Source: GCA-002708315 sp964460905 | GTDB lineage: Bacteria; Bacteroidota; Bacteroidia; Bacteroidales; F082 | Length of the DNA: 64,000 bases | Assembly (NCBI GenBank): GCA_964460905.1 | Contig: CAYWRM010000006.1 | Span: 62,001-126,000 of the forward strand | Direction: 5' to 3' | Shown: piece after piece, positions 20,592 to 28,190 of the stretch | Position numbering within the stretch: position 1 is the stretch's first letter | Layout of the letters: every line of letters begins with the position of its first letter | Translations under genes and position numbers: made by a program | The notes under the pieces: model-generated | Databases searched by the model: none | What the model saw: only the letters and a program-made list of their open reading frames with translations | Told to the model about the DNA's origin: nothing

Positions 20592-21056
20592 GTTTGAAAA
20601 ATTTTGACAAAAGTAATCCTTTCTTGCAGTCAATATTCCTATTTTAGCACAAAAATATATCAATTAAAAGATTGGGGAAATGAAGTAGTGGAGTAGTGGA
20701 ATGATGGAGTTGTGGAGTAATGGAAAAAGGGATAACCAATACTCCATTACTCCATGTCTCCAATTGTTACACTGCTCTTATAATTATAAAATATGTTACT
20801 AATTAGTATCCAATTAAATAATATATAATAGTTGTAATGTTTTGACAAATAATAGAATATTATACTTTGAGCGCCTTTGTGATATACTTTGAGCGTCTTT
20901 GTGGTAAAATTTTAACCACGAAGTATCACCAAGTAATGCTCCAAGGTAACACAAAGGGAAAAATATAATTGTTAACTGACTGACTTTCACAAACAATTAC
21001 CACACTGATTAGTTACTAAAATATATAGTCAAATTTTTTTAAACAATAAAGATTCT
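20592..21056. repeat. Intergenic region with palindromic and tandem REP-like repeats
   Basis: This 465-bp divergent gap holds three repeat structures and no gene. First, a purine-rich run of GTGGAGTA-like words (about 20685-20724) ending in TGGAGTAATGGA (20713-20724), perfectly inverted as TCCATTACTCCA (20743-20754). Second, two tandem 22-bp units (20861-20882 and 20883-20904; TATACTTTGAGCG...) differing at two positions. Third, a near-palindrome GTGGTAAAATTTTAACCAC (20901-20919). The second set belongs to the CTTTGCG/CTTTGTG repeat family also seen at 3751-3892. A 60-codon frame crossing the repeats is not supported. Confidence 0.6.
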
Positions 21057-21704
21057 ATGGTTGACTCATACCGTCATAAAGGAATGCGAAAAAAACTTGT
21101 TGATAGCATAAGGCGTAAAGGCATTGTTGATGAGAATGTGTTAAATGCGATTAACAAAATACCCAGGCATCTATTTTTGGATTCATCTTTTCTGGAGTTT
21201 GCTTATGATGACAAGCCTTTTCCAATAGGTTCAGGGCAGACAATATCTCAACCCTATACAGTTGCATTTCAAACCGAAATACTTGATGTATCCTCAGGTC
21301 ATAAGGTTCTTGAGGTTGGATCTGGGTCGGGATATCAGGCATGTGTATTGGAGGAAATAGGAGCTAAAGTCTTTAGTATTGAACGTCAACGAAAATTATA
21401 TCATAGAACGAAAGAATTTATAGGTAAATTAGGATATAAAATAAAGTTCTTTTATGGAGATGGTTATAAAGGCATTCCTGCTTTTGGCCCCTTTGACAGA
21501 ATACTAATTACTGCTGCCGCACCTGAAATTCCTGCTGAATTGTTACAGCAACTAAAACCCGGTGGCAAACTTGTTATTCCTCTTGGAGGCGGAGATGTTC
21601 AAACAATGATTAGATTGACAAAGACGCCTGATAATAAAATAATTAGAGAGAATTTTGGAGCTTTTAGGTTTGTTCCTTTGTTGAAAAACAAGGCTGATGA
21701 CTGA
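21057..21704 (+). CDS. pcm: Protein-L-isoaspartate O-methyltransferase
   Basis: Repairs isoaspartyl residues in damaged proteins by SAM-dependent methylation. The 215-aa length is normal. The SAM-binding motif I is VLEVGSGSGYQACVLEE, preceded by the family block GSGQTISQPYTVAFQTE and followed by motif II/III residues in ILITAAAPEIPAELLQQLKPGG. The gene starts with ATG at 21057 after the repeat-rich gap. The protease gene begins 48 bp downstream with its own -7 box, so they need not be one transcript. Confidence 0.93.
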   Translation: MVDSYRHKGMRKKLVDSIRRKGIVDENVLNAINKIPRHLFLDSSFLEFAYDDKPFPIGSGQTISQPYTVAFQTEILDVSSGHKVLEVGSGSGYQACVLEEIGAKVFSIERQRKLYHRTKEFIGKLGYKIKFFYGDGYKGIPAFGPFDRILITAAAPEIPAELLQQLKPGGKLVIPLGGGDVQTMIRLTKTPDNKIIRENFGAFRFVPLLKNKADD

Positions 21705-21715
21705 TTCAAATTTCG

Positions 21716-21723
21716 TATTTTTG
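21716..21723 (+). promoter_or_regulatory. -7 box upstream of the C25 protease
   Basis: TATTTTTG fits the Bacteroidota -7 consensus TAnnTTTG, 29 bp upstream of the protease ATG (21753). No ideally spaced -33 element is visible, so this is a moderate call. Confidence 0.45.
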
Positions 21724-21752
21724 CAAGTGCATAACTTTTCAAAATCAAAATT

Positions 21753-24700
21753 ATGAAAAAACAATTACTCTTAATAAGTCTGATACTTATTAGTATATCA
21801 CTACTAAGCCAAAACAAATATTTTTCGGTTAATCTGAATATAAAGCAAGATAATAGTAATATAATGCCAATCAGAGTATTGCAGGATAACGGAACAAATG
21901 GTATTGTTATAGAATATAATTTTCCGGGAATATCTTCGTCAAATGTTTTTGCAAGTGAAGGCCAATATCAATTTATTCATATTGGTGGCTTTGGTAAGAT
22001 GCATGAAGTTGGTAAGCCGGGTTTGCCGGCGCATAGTGATTTTGTTGCAGTTCCGAATAATGCTACGGCATTTTTGAGAGTAATTGATGTTGAGTATGTT
22101 AAATTTGAAAATTTCAATATACACCCTGCACTTAAACCTGCTACTGATACCTATGGTGATCCTGAACCTGAATTTGAAATTGATTCTGTTCTTTATAATA
22201 CAAATGCATTCTATCCCAAGAACAATATCGAAATTGCGGAAATACTTAATTACCGTGGAAATACTTTCGTTAGAGTAAGATTATGTCCGGTTCAACATAA
22301 TCCTGTATCAGGAAAAATCAGAGTGATTTCAAAGATTACTTACGAAGTTTATTTTTCAACAAGTCCTTCATTTTTTGAGGATAAGACATTATCAGAAAAC
22401 CTGTTAAACATATTTCCTAATTTCATACTAAATGCCACAAGTGTTAAACAAGAAATAGAGCAAAACCTTATAAATAACGAATCTAAAGCTAAGAGTGATG
22501 ATAGAAGTGATATTATATTAATTACTAATTCAGAATTTGATGAAGCTGCATCAGCTCTTGCTCTTTGGAGAAGGCAATTGGGCTATTCTGTCGAAATTGT
22601 TTCACAACCGGAATGGACTTCACAGGAAGTAGAGGAAGCAATTCATTCACGATATGCAATCTGGAATCCGGCTCCTGAATTTTTTGTAATTATTGGTGAT
22701 CATGAGGATGTGCCAGGTGTTGTTTTGCTGGCTCCAGATGATAACGAGTATGCTTCTGACTTATACTACGCTTGTATGGATGGTGCAGGCGACTATATAC
22801 CCGATATGGCTCATGGTAGAATATCTGTATCTGACAATGAAGAGGCAGTTCGTGTTGTTGAAAAAATTATCCAGTACGAAAAAAATCCGGTTGATGATCT
22901 ATCATTTTATCAAAATGGACTCAATTGTGCCATGTTTCAAGATGATGAAAACAATGGGTATGCGTCACGTCGATTTACACATACTTGTGAGAACATCAGA
23001 GACTATGTTATTTTGCAAGGATATAATTCCAATAGGGTTTATAGCAGTGAATCAAACATATCACCCACAAACTATAATCCGGGATATTATTCAAACGGAG
23101 AAGCAATACCCGAAGAATTATTGCGGTCAAATGGTTTTGAGTGGAACGGGAGTACGCAGGATATTATTAATAATATTGATGAAGGCAAGTTCTATGTATT
23201 TCACCGCGATCATGGTTATAGTGGAGGAAGTGGATGGGCTTCACCATATTTTACAACATCGTCAATGAGCAACTTAAATAATGGTAATAAATTGCCGGTT
23301 GTATTCTCAATAAACTGTCATACTGGTGAGTTTAAACTCAATGAATGTTTTGCTGAGAGATTTTTAAGACTAGAAAATGGTGGTGCAGTAGGTGTTTTTG
23401 CTGCAGCGTTTTACAGCTATTCAGGGTATAATGATGGCATATCTCTTGGCTTTATTGATGCAATATGGTCTAACCCCGGAATTATTCCTGTTTTTGGAGA
23501 AGGTGGTATTCCAAACCCAAATCTAACTTCTCATTCCGATATAACTACCATGGGCAATGTGCTAAATCAAGGTCTTATAAGAATGATGGAAACCTGGGAT
23601 GGAAGTAATGGTGGAAACAGATACACACATGAGTTGTTTCATTATTTTGGAGATCCTGCTATGAAGTTATTTACAATGTTCCCAATGCAAATTACAGCTG
23701 AAAATACTGATACTATTTTTCTGGAGGAAACAACAGTTATTGACATATCTAATTGCTCAATTGAGGATGGGTTAGCCACATTGGTAATAAATAATGAACT
23801 TATAAGCAGTACTTACCTTGAAAATGGGTTGGGGCAGCTTGAATATAATAATGAATTGGCCGACTTTGCAATTCTTACAATATCGAAACATAATTATTCA
23901 CCATATATCGATACAATATTTGTTGCAGGCGTACCAATCCCTGAATTTTCTGTTTTTCCAACTATAACATGTGATGGTGATGTGTATTTTTATGATCGCT
24001 CAATAATTAATCCCACTAGTTGGTTTTGGCAGTTTGGAGATGTCGGAACATCTAACGACCGAAATCCAATATACAACTACGAACAAAGTGGTGTATATGA
24101 TGTAACACTAGTTGTTACTAATAGTTTTGGAACAAATTCAATAACTAAAAGCAATTTAGTAACAATAGACAGACCTGATAGTCCTGAAACTATATCAGGC
24201 ATAGGATGTGAAAACAACTCTGTAACATTATCTGCTACAGGAGATGGTGAGTTATTTTGGTATGAATCGTTAATAAGTAACGAGATTATCAATGAAGGTG
24301 AAAGTTTTAGTACTCCTGAGTTAGATGAAACAACTACGTATTACGTTGAGAATGTATTAGCAGAGACTGTAATAACCGGTAAAACTGATACTATTGGTGA
24401 AAGCTCATATAAATCAGTTTCGGGATTAGTATTTGATGTCTATGTGCCATTAAAATTAATTGCAGTAACTGTTTACACAAAAGAAGAAGGAGAAAGGGAG
24501 ATTGTTTTATTTGATAGTTATTTTAACGAGATAACATCAACATTAATATATCTTGAAGAAGGAGAGAATAGGTTGGAATTGAATTATAATATTCCTGAAG
24601 GAGAGGGTTATAAGCTATTTGGATTTACAGATTGTGAGTTGCTTTACAACACAAGTAACTTATCTTTCCCCTATGAAATTGATAATGTAATGTCAATTAC

Positions 24701-25313
24701 AGGAAGCAGCTTCATACCCGACCCAACTTCAAAGTATTTTTTCTTTTATAATTGGGAAGTTGAAGCTCTTATTTGCAAAAGTACTAGGGTAGATGTTACA
24801 GCTGAAATTCGTCAACCAGTAGTCTCAGATTTTCAGTACGAACAAAATAATTCTGTTGTAACGTATAATAACACTTCAATAAATGCTAATTTATATTTTT
24901 GGGATTTTGGAGATGGAAGCACTTCTGAAGAAGAAAATCCTACTCATAATTACACTGCTATTGGAAACTATGTAACAACGCTTATTGCAGAAAATGAATG
25001 TAGTTCTGACACATCTTTCATTGAAATTATATATCCGAATAGTGTTAATGAAATTGAAGGTTTATATGGAATAACTATTTTTCCTAATCCTGCAGATAAA
25101 GAAGTGACAATAAATTTTAATGCGACTGAGGTGATTAATCTGGAAATACAGCTAAGTGATATTTCAGGATACAACATATTGCTGGAAAAGAAAATTGTAA
25201 AACTGGGAAAGAATACTTTGAAACTTCAGATACAAGATATTAATCCCGGGGTTTATATTGTTCAATTTAGATCTGAAACAGGAAACCTTTTTCAGAAGCT
25301 AATTATTAAATAG
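21753..25313 (+). CDS. Secreted gingipain-type cysteine protease (peptidase C25) with T9SS sorting domain
   Basis: An 1186-aa exported protease. It has a signal peptide (MKKQLLLISLILISISLL), a C25-type propeptide region (about 35-220), and a C25 catalytic domain (about 225-640) in which H487 (FHRDHGYSGGSGW) and C522 (FSINCHTGEF) are the likely dyad. Next come a PKD domain (about 730-800; WFWQFGDVGTSNDRNP), an Ig-like CHU-type module, a second PKD domain (YFWDFGDGSTSEEENPTHNY) and a C-terminal type A sorting domain (FPNPADKEV...PGVYIVQ...KLIIK). The last predicts export by the type IX system and anchoring or release at the cell surface. Substrate specificity cannot be read. A strong terminator follows at 25345. 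Confidence 0.92.
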   Translation: MKKQLLLISLILISISLLSQNKYFSVNLNIKQDNSNIMPIRVLQDNGTNGIVIEYNFPGISSSNVFASEGQYQFIHIGGFGKMHEVGKPGLPAHSDFVAVPNNATAFLRVIDVEYVKFENFNIHPALKPATDTYGDPEPEFEIDSVLYNTNAFYPKNNIEIAEILNYRGNTFVRVRLCPVQHNPVSGKIRVISKITYEVYFSTSPSFFEDKTLSENLLNIFPNFILNATSVKQEIEQNLINNESKAKSDDRSDIILITNSEFDEAASALALWRRQLGYSVEIVSQPEWTSQEVEEAIHSRYAIWNPAPEFFVIIGDHEDVPGVVLLAPDDNEYASDLYYACMDGAGDYIPDMAHGRISVSDNEEAVRVVEKIIQYEKNPVDDLSFYQNGLNCAMFQDDENNGYASRRFTHTCENIRDYVILQGYNSNRVYSSESNISPTNYNPGYYSNGEAIPEELLRSNGFEWNGSTQDIINNIDEGKFYVFHRDHGYSGGSGWASPYFTTSSMSNLNNGNKLPVVFSINCHTGEFKLNECFAERFLRLENGGAVGVFAAAFYSYSGYNDGISLGFIDAIWSNPGIIPVFGEGGIPNPNLTSHSDITTMGNVLNQGLIRMMETWDGSNGGNRYTHELFHYFGDPAMKLFTMFPMQITAENTDTIFLEETTVIDISNCSIEDGLATLVINNELISSTYLENGLGQLEYNNELADFAILTISKHNYSPYIDTIFVAGVPIPEFSVFPTITCDGDVYFYDRSIINPTSWFWQFGDVGTSNDRNPIYNYEQSGVYDVTLVVTNSFGTNSITKSNLVTIDRPDSPETISGIGCENNSVTLSATGDGELFWYESLISNEIINEGESFSTPELDETTTYYVENVLAETVITGKTDTIGESSYKSVSGLVFDVYVPLKLIAVTVYTKEEGEREIVLFDSYFNEITSTLIYLEEGENRLELNYNIPEGEGYKLFGFTDCELLYNTSNLSFPYEIDNVMSITGSSFIPDPTSKYFFFYNWEVEALICKSTRVDVTAEIRQPVVSDFQYEQNNSVVTYNNTSINANLYFWDFGDGSTSEEENPTHNYTAIGNYVTTLIAENECSSDTSFIEIIYPNSVNEIEGLYGITIFPNPADKEVTINFNATEVINLEIQLSDISGYNILLEKKIVKLGKNTLKLQIQDINPGVYIVQFRSETGNLFQKLIIK

Positions 25314-25344
25314 TACCTGAGTATAAAAGTATGGATGATGGTAT

Positions 25345-25382
25345 AAAAAATCCTGTAAACTAATAGCTTACAGGATTTTTTT
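25345..25382 (+). terminator. Rho-independent terminator after the C25 protease
   Basis: AAAAAATCCTGTAA pairs perfectly with TTACAGGATTTTTT across a short loop and ends in a T run, 31 bp after the stop codon. It abuts the tRNA-derived direct repeat at 25383. Confidence 0.9.
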
Positions 25383-25426
25383 GTCGGAGTGACAAGACTT
25401 GAACTTGCGACCTCTTGACCCCCAGT
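25383..25426 (-). repeat. attachment-site repeat (left): 3' part of a tRNA-Pro
   Basis: A 44-bp sequence identical to 47402-47445. On the minus strand it parses exactly as tRNA positions 32-73: anticodon loop CTGGGGG (anticodon GGG, proline), anticodon-stem 3' arm TCAAG, variable AGGTC, T stem-loop GCAAG-TTCAAGT-CTTGT, acceptor CACTCCG and discriminator A. The 5' half is absent on the expected side, so this is a fragment, as left behind by integration in the anticodon loop of a tRNA gene. It marks the left edge of the 22-kb island. Confidence 0.88.
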
Positions 25427-26056
25427 GTTTCGGTGGATTGCTTAAATAGCGTGGTAATCAATAAGATAAGGAAGGTGTAAAATCGCAAAAGTGCGCATTT
25501 TACAGCATTTTGGCACCTAAAAAGGACACTCCAGTATGATTGAAAGATTAATATGAGTTATTGGTAATTTTGTCAATATTGACAATAATGTTTTTGAAGT
25601 AAATTTATGCTCATCACTACAAATTCAACACAATATTGAAAAAAGATGGGAGTGTGGCGCAGTTCGTGTATCTATTTATAAAAGACGGATAAACAGACTA
25701 ATAAATATTTATAATTAAAACATAATATACTACCTTAAAACATTTGTATTTGTTTTGTCACTCTATTTCTTTTTTATCAATGTCTTTCATTAATATGTCT
25801 TTTGAGGGTTAGTAAAATGTTTTACAAATGTTAGAATATGGAGTTGGCATTTCAAAATTCTTCGGCAAGTCACTAAAAAATGAGCTCTTGACTGCCAGTT
25901 ATTCATTGGCAGGGTGGAAAAGTGCCATGTGGTACACTACCCACTTTTATAATAAGTGAAAAAGAGGATTCAATACTTTGGTAAATTATAACATCAATCA
26001 AAAGGTATAAAATTTTTTTTAGGAAAAATGAATAAGTGATAAAAATAATATATATC
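25427..26056. other. Left-end non-coding region of the island
   Basis: About 630 bp without a credible gene. It contains a strong hairpin TGTAAAATCGC (25476-25486) with GCGCATTTTACA (25493-25504). It also has a 15-bp word AAGGACACTCCAGTA (25522-25536) that recurs at 47345-47359 near the other end, and a palindrome TTGTCAATATTGACAA (about 25569-25584). At 25648-25663 GGGAGTGTGGCGCAGT resembles a 5' tRNA half, and a small hairpin CTGCCA/TGGCAG lies at 25892-25912. It probably holds integrase arm sites or decayed element DNA. Confidence 0.5.
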
Positions 26057-26087
26057 TTTGACGCCAATGTCAAACACTAACGTTAAA
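26057..26087 (+). promoter_or_regulatory. TetR-type operator upstream of TetR gene 1
   Basis: TTTGAC-N6-GTCAAAC-N6-GTTAAA: an inverted pair of GTCAAA half-sites followed by a third half-site in direct orientation. It ends 4 bp before the TetR start codon and is shared with sites at 26733, 42862 (inverted), 42971, 43831 and 44520. Its position implies autoregulation. Confidence 0.7.
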
Positions 26088-26091
26088 TTTT

Positions 26092-26715
26092 ATGACTACA
26101 ACTAATATAGGCTTTACAGAAATTGAAACAAAAATATTTGAAGCAGCCAATAACGTATTTCTCAAGTATGGTATTGATTCAGCTACAATGGGTCAAATTG
26201 CTGATGAGACTGGAATTAGTCGGACATCCTTAAATTACTATTTTAGGAGTAAAAATCAACTAGTTGATAAAGTTCATAACAATTTGAAAAACAAAATAAC
26301 ACCAGCTATATCCTCTCTTCTAAACGATGAGAATATGCCCTTGATTGAAAAGATTGAATTGTTTGTTGATGAATATATAGATCTCATTATAAAAAACCCA
26401 TTGGTCCCTTCATTTATTGCATGGGAATTAACTCGTGAGCCAATTTGGATCATTCAAGGTTTAAAAACCAATAATTTAAATTTTGAGAAGTTGACAATTC
26501 AAATTTCAGATGAAGTAAAAAATGGTACAGTCATTCCATTCCAGTTTGAAGATTTATTTGTTAATGTTCTTGGTTTGTGTGCCTTCCCCTATATAGTAAA
26601 ACCAGTGTTAATGGATTTCTTTTTTAGCCAGAATAATGAAGAACTTGAACTGTATATGAATTCTCGCAAAATTGAAGTGAAAAGAATATTGCGTAATTGG
26701 CTTAAGCCTGATTAA
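26092..26715 (+). CDS. TetR/AcrR family transcriptional regulator (paralog 1)
   Basis: A 207-aa one-component regulator. The N-terminal TetR helix-turn-helix is clear (NVFLKYGIDSATMGQIADE, then GISRTSLNYYFRSKNQL). The C-terminal ligand domain (FVDEYIDLIIKNPLVPSF, LFVNVLGLCAFPYIVKPVL) closely matches the TetR at 43879-44502, ending in the same LRNWLKPD-type tail. Shared operators lie immediately upstream (26057) and immediately downstream (26733), the latter in front of the DUF1302/RND operon. This argues that it represses itself and that lipid-export operon. The ligand is unknown, plausibly a lipid or other hydrophobic compound. Confidence 0.9.
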   Translation: MTTTNIGFTEIETKIFEAANNVFLKYGIDSATMGQIADETGISRTSLNYYFRSKNQLVDKVHNNLKNKITPAISSLLNDENMPLIEKIELFVDEYIDLIIKNPLVPSFIAWELTREPIWIIQGLKTNNLNFEKLTIQISDEVKNGTVIPFQFEDLFVNVLGLCAFPYIVKPVLMDFFFSQNNEELELYMNSRKIEVKRILRNWLKPD

Positions 26716-26732
26716 AAAAATTTTACCATACG

Positions 26733-26764
26733 CTTGACGTATATGTCAAACGTATAGGTCAAAT
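26733..26764 (+). promoter_or_regulatory. TetR-type operator upstream of the RND operon
   Basis: CTTGAC-N6-GTCAAAC-N6-GTCAAAT: the same three-half-site pattern as at 26057, placed 18 bp after the TetR stop and 101 bp before the DUF1302-like gene. It likely controls the RND operon. Confidence 0.65.
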
Positions 26765-26780
26765 ATAAAAGGAAGAGAAT

Positions 26781-26849
26781 ATGAAAACAATTAGATTGAA
26801 AGATGACTTAGGTATTATACAAAAACCAACTCCTATATCACAGAATTAA
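26781..26849 (+). CDS. Possible 22-codon leader ORF before the RND operon
   Basis: ATG at 26781, 17 bp after the operator, opens a 22-residue frame (MKTIRLKDDLGIIQKPTPIS, then QN and stop) ending 16 bp before the next ATG. It follows a purine-rich GGAAGAG. It could be a leader peptide or a truncated gene remnant; there is no recognised homology. Confidence 0.3.
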   Translation: MKTIRLKDDLGIIQKPTPISQN

Positions 26850-26865
26850 TAAAAACCATATTGAT

Positions 26866-28170
26866 ATGAAAAATGTATTTATGATTGTTTTACTAGTAAC
26901 TTGTCAATTGAGTTTTGCTCAGGGACTATTTGAAATGAGTAGTGAAGAGGATGAATCTTCACAAAAACTAGCTTTTGATTTGAATGGTTACATCCGTGCT
27001 GATTATTTTGTTGGTGCATCCTTAATAAACTCAAAACTTGCCACACAAGCAGCCTTTGGTGAAACTGCACTTAAACTCAGGGTTAATAAAGGCAGTTACG
27101 GAGAGGCTTTTGCCGAAATACGTTTCAATAGTGGTTATGCTTATGAAGATAAATTTACGGATATAAATATCCGTGAGGCATATGTTAAATATTATGCAGG
27201 GAATTTTGATTTTAGCTTTGGTAAGCAAATCATTGTTTGGGGACGAGCCGATGGATATAATCCCACAAATATGCTTGCCCTCCGTAATATGGTAGCCCGT
27301 TCTGCCAATGAAGATGATAAACGTTTTGGAAACTGGATGTTATCCACTGCATATAAAACAGGTATTTTCAAATTTGAAGCAATTTGGGTTCCTGTTTACG
27401 AATCATGGCTAATTCCTTTTGGGCTAATAGAACTAAAAAGTGGAGTTCCTTTTGGTGAAAATCACTATCCTGATTTTAGTCTTGATAATAGTTCATTTGC
27501 TCTACGTGCGAATATAAACGCATCAAAAATTGATGGTTCAATATCCTATTTCACAGGTTATTGCCCCAGGCCAGGTATTGATGGTAGTAAAACAGACTTT
27601 GGTATGGTGCTAAATCCCGTAGCATATAAAATCAATATGATTGGAGCTGATTTTCAAACAACAGTTGGAAAATATGGTTTAAGGGGTGAATTTGCATATA
27701 CTTTAACAACCCAAGACAAAAGTATTCCCTATGTTCCCAATAATGATCTTCAATATATTGTTGGAGCAGATCGATTTTGGGGCAATTTTTCAGCACTTAT
27801 ACAATATTCAGGCAGGTATGTATTTGATTTTAAAGAACCGCAGTCACCTACAGATACCGCTTCAATGTTTATATACCAACTTGAAATGAAAAATAGATTA
27901 TTTAATGGCCAACAACATGAATTAACTCATTCTGCAATGGGACGATTGTCACAGATGTTATTCCACGAGACTTTGGACGTAAATATACTTGGAATCTATA
28001 ATTTCTCTACGGAGGAAATTATGATTCGCCCCAAAATAACTTATTCCATTACCGATGCAATGGAGCTTGCCACAGGTATAGAAATATACGCTGGACCTGA
28101 AGAGACTCTATTTGGTTTAGTGGGTGATATAATTAGTGCAGGATTTATTGAATTGAAAGTATCATTTTAA
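26866..28170 (+). CDS. DUF1302-like outer-membrane protein of an RND lipid-export operon
   Basis: A 434-aa protein with a signal peptide (MKNVFMIVLLVTCQLSFA, cleavage near QG) and a long beta-barrel pattern. The region FGKQIIVWGRADGYNPTNML resembles the DUF1302 signature in which a porin-like barrel is co-encoded with an MMPL/RND pump and a LolA-like lipoprotein-sorting protein. The next two genes are exactly those partners (20-bp and 26-bp gaps). It would form the outer-membrane part of a lipid or hydrophobic-compound pathway. The family name is a judgement from context and motif, not a database match. Confidence 0.72.
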   Translation: MKNVFMIVLLVTCQLSFAQGLFEMSSEEDESSQKLAFDLNGYIRADYFVGASLINSKLATQAAFGETALKLRVNKGSYGEAFAEIRFNSGYAYEDKFTDINIREAYVKYYAGNFDFSFGKQIIVWGRADGYNPTNMLALRNMVARSANEDDKRFGNWMLSTAYKTGIFKFEAIWVPVYESWLIPFGLIELKSGVPFGENHYPDFSLDNSSFALRANINASKIDGSISYFTGYCPRPGIDGSKTDFGMVLNPVAYKINMIGADFQTTVGKYGLRGEFAYTLTTQDKSIPYVPNNDLQYIVGADRFWGNFSALIQYSGRYVFDFKEPQSPTDTASMFIYQLEMKNRLFNGQQHELTHSAMGRLSQMLFHETLDVNILGIYNFSTEEIMIRPKITYSITDAMELATGIEIYAGPEETLFGLVGDIISAGFIELKVSF

Positions 28171-28190
28171 CCTTATAAATATAAAACAAG

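Noticed and set aside
20814..20996. 60-codon leftward open frame
   Set aside because: It consists largely of the tandem CTTTGCG/CTTTGTG-type repeats and is not conserved-looking.
25886..25960. Structured RNA from small hairpins (CTGCCA/TGGCAG and neighbour)
   Set aside because: Stems are only six to seven pairs with no conserved motif or associated protein; not enough to call an RNA gene.
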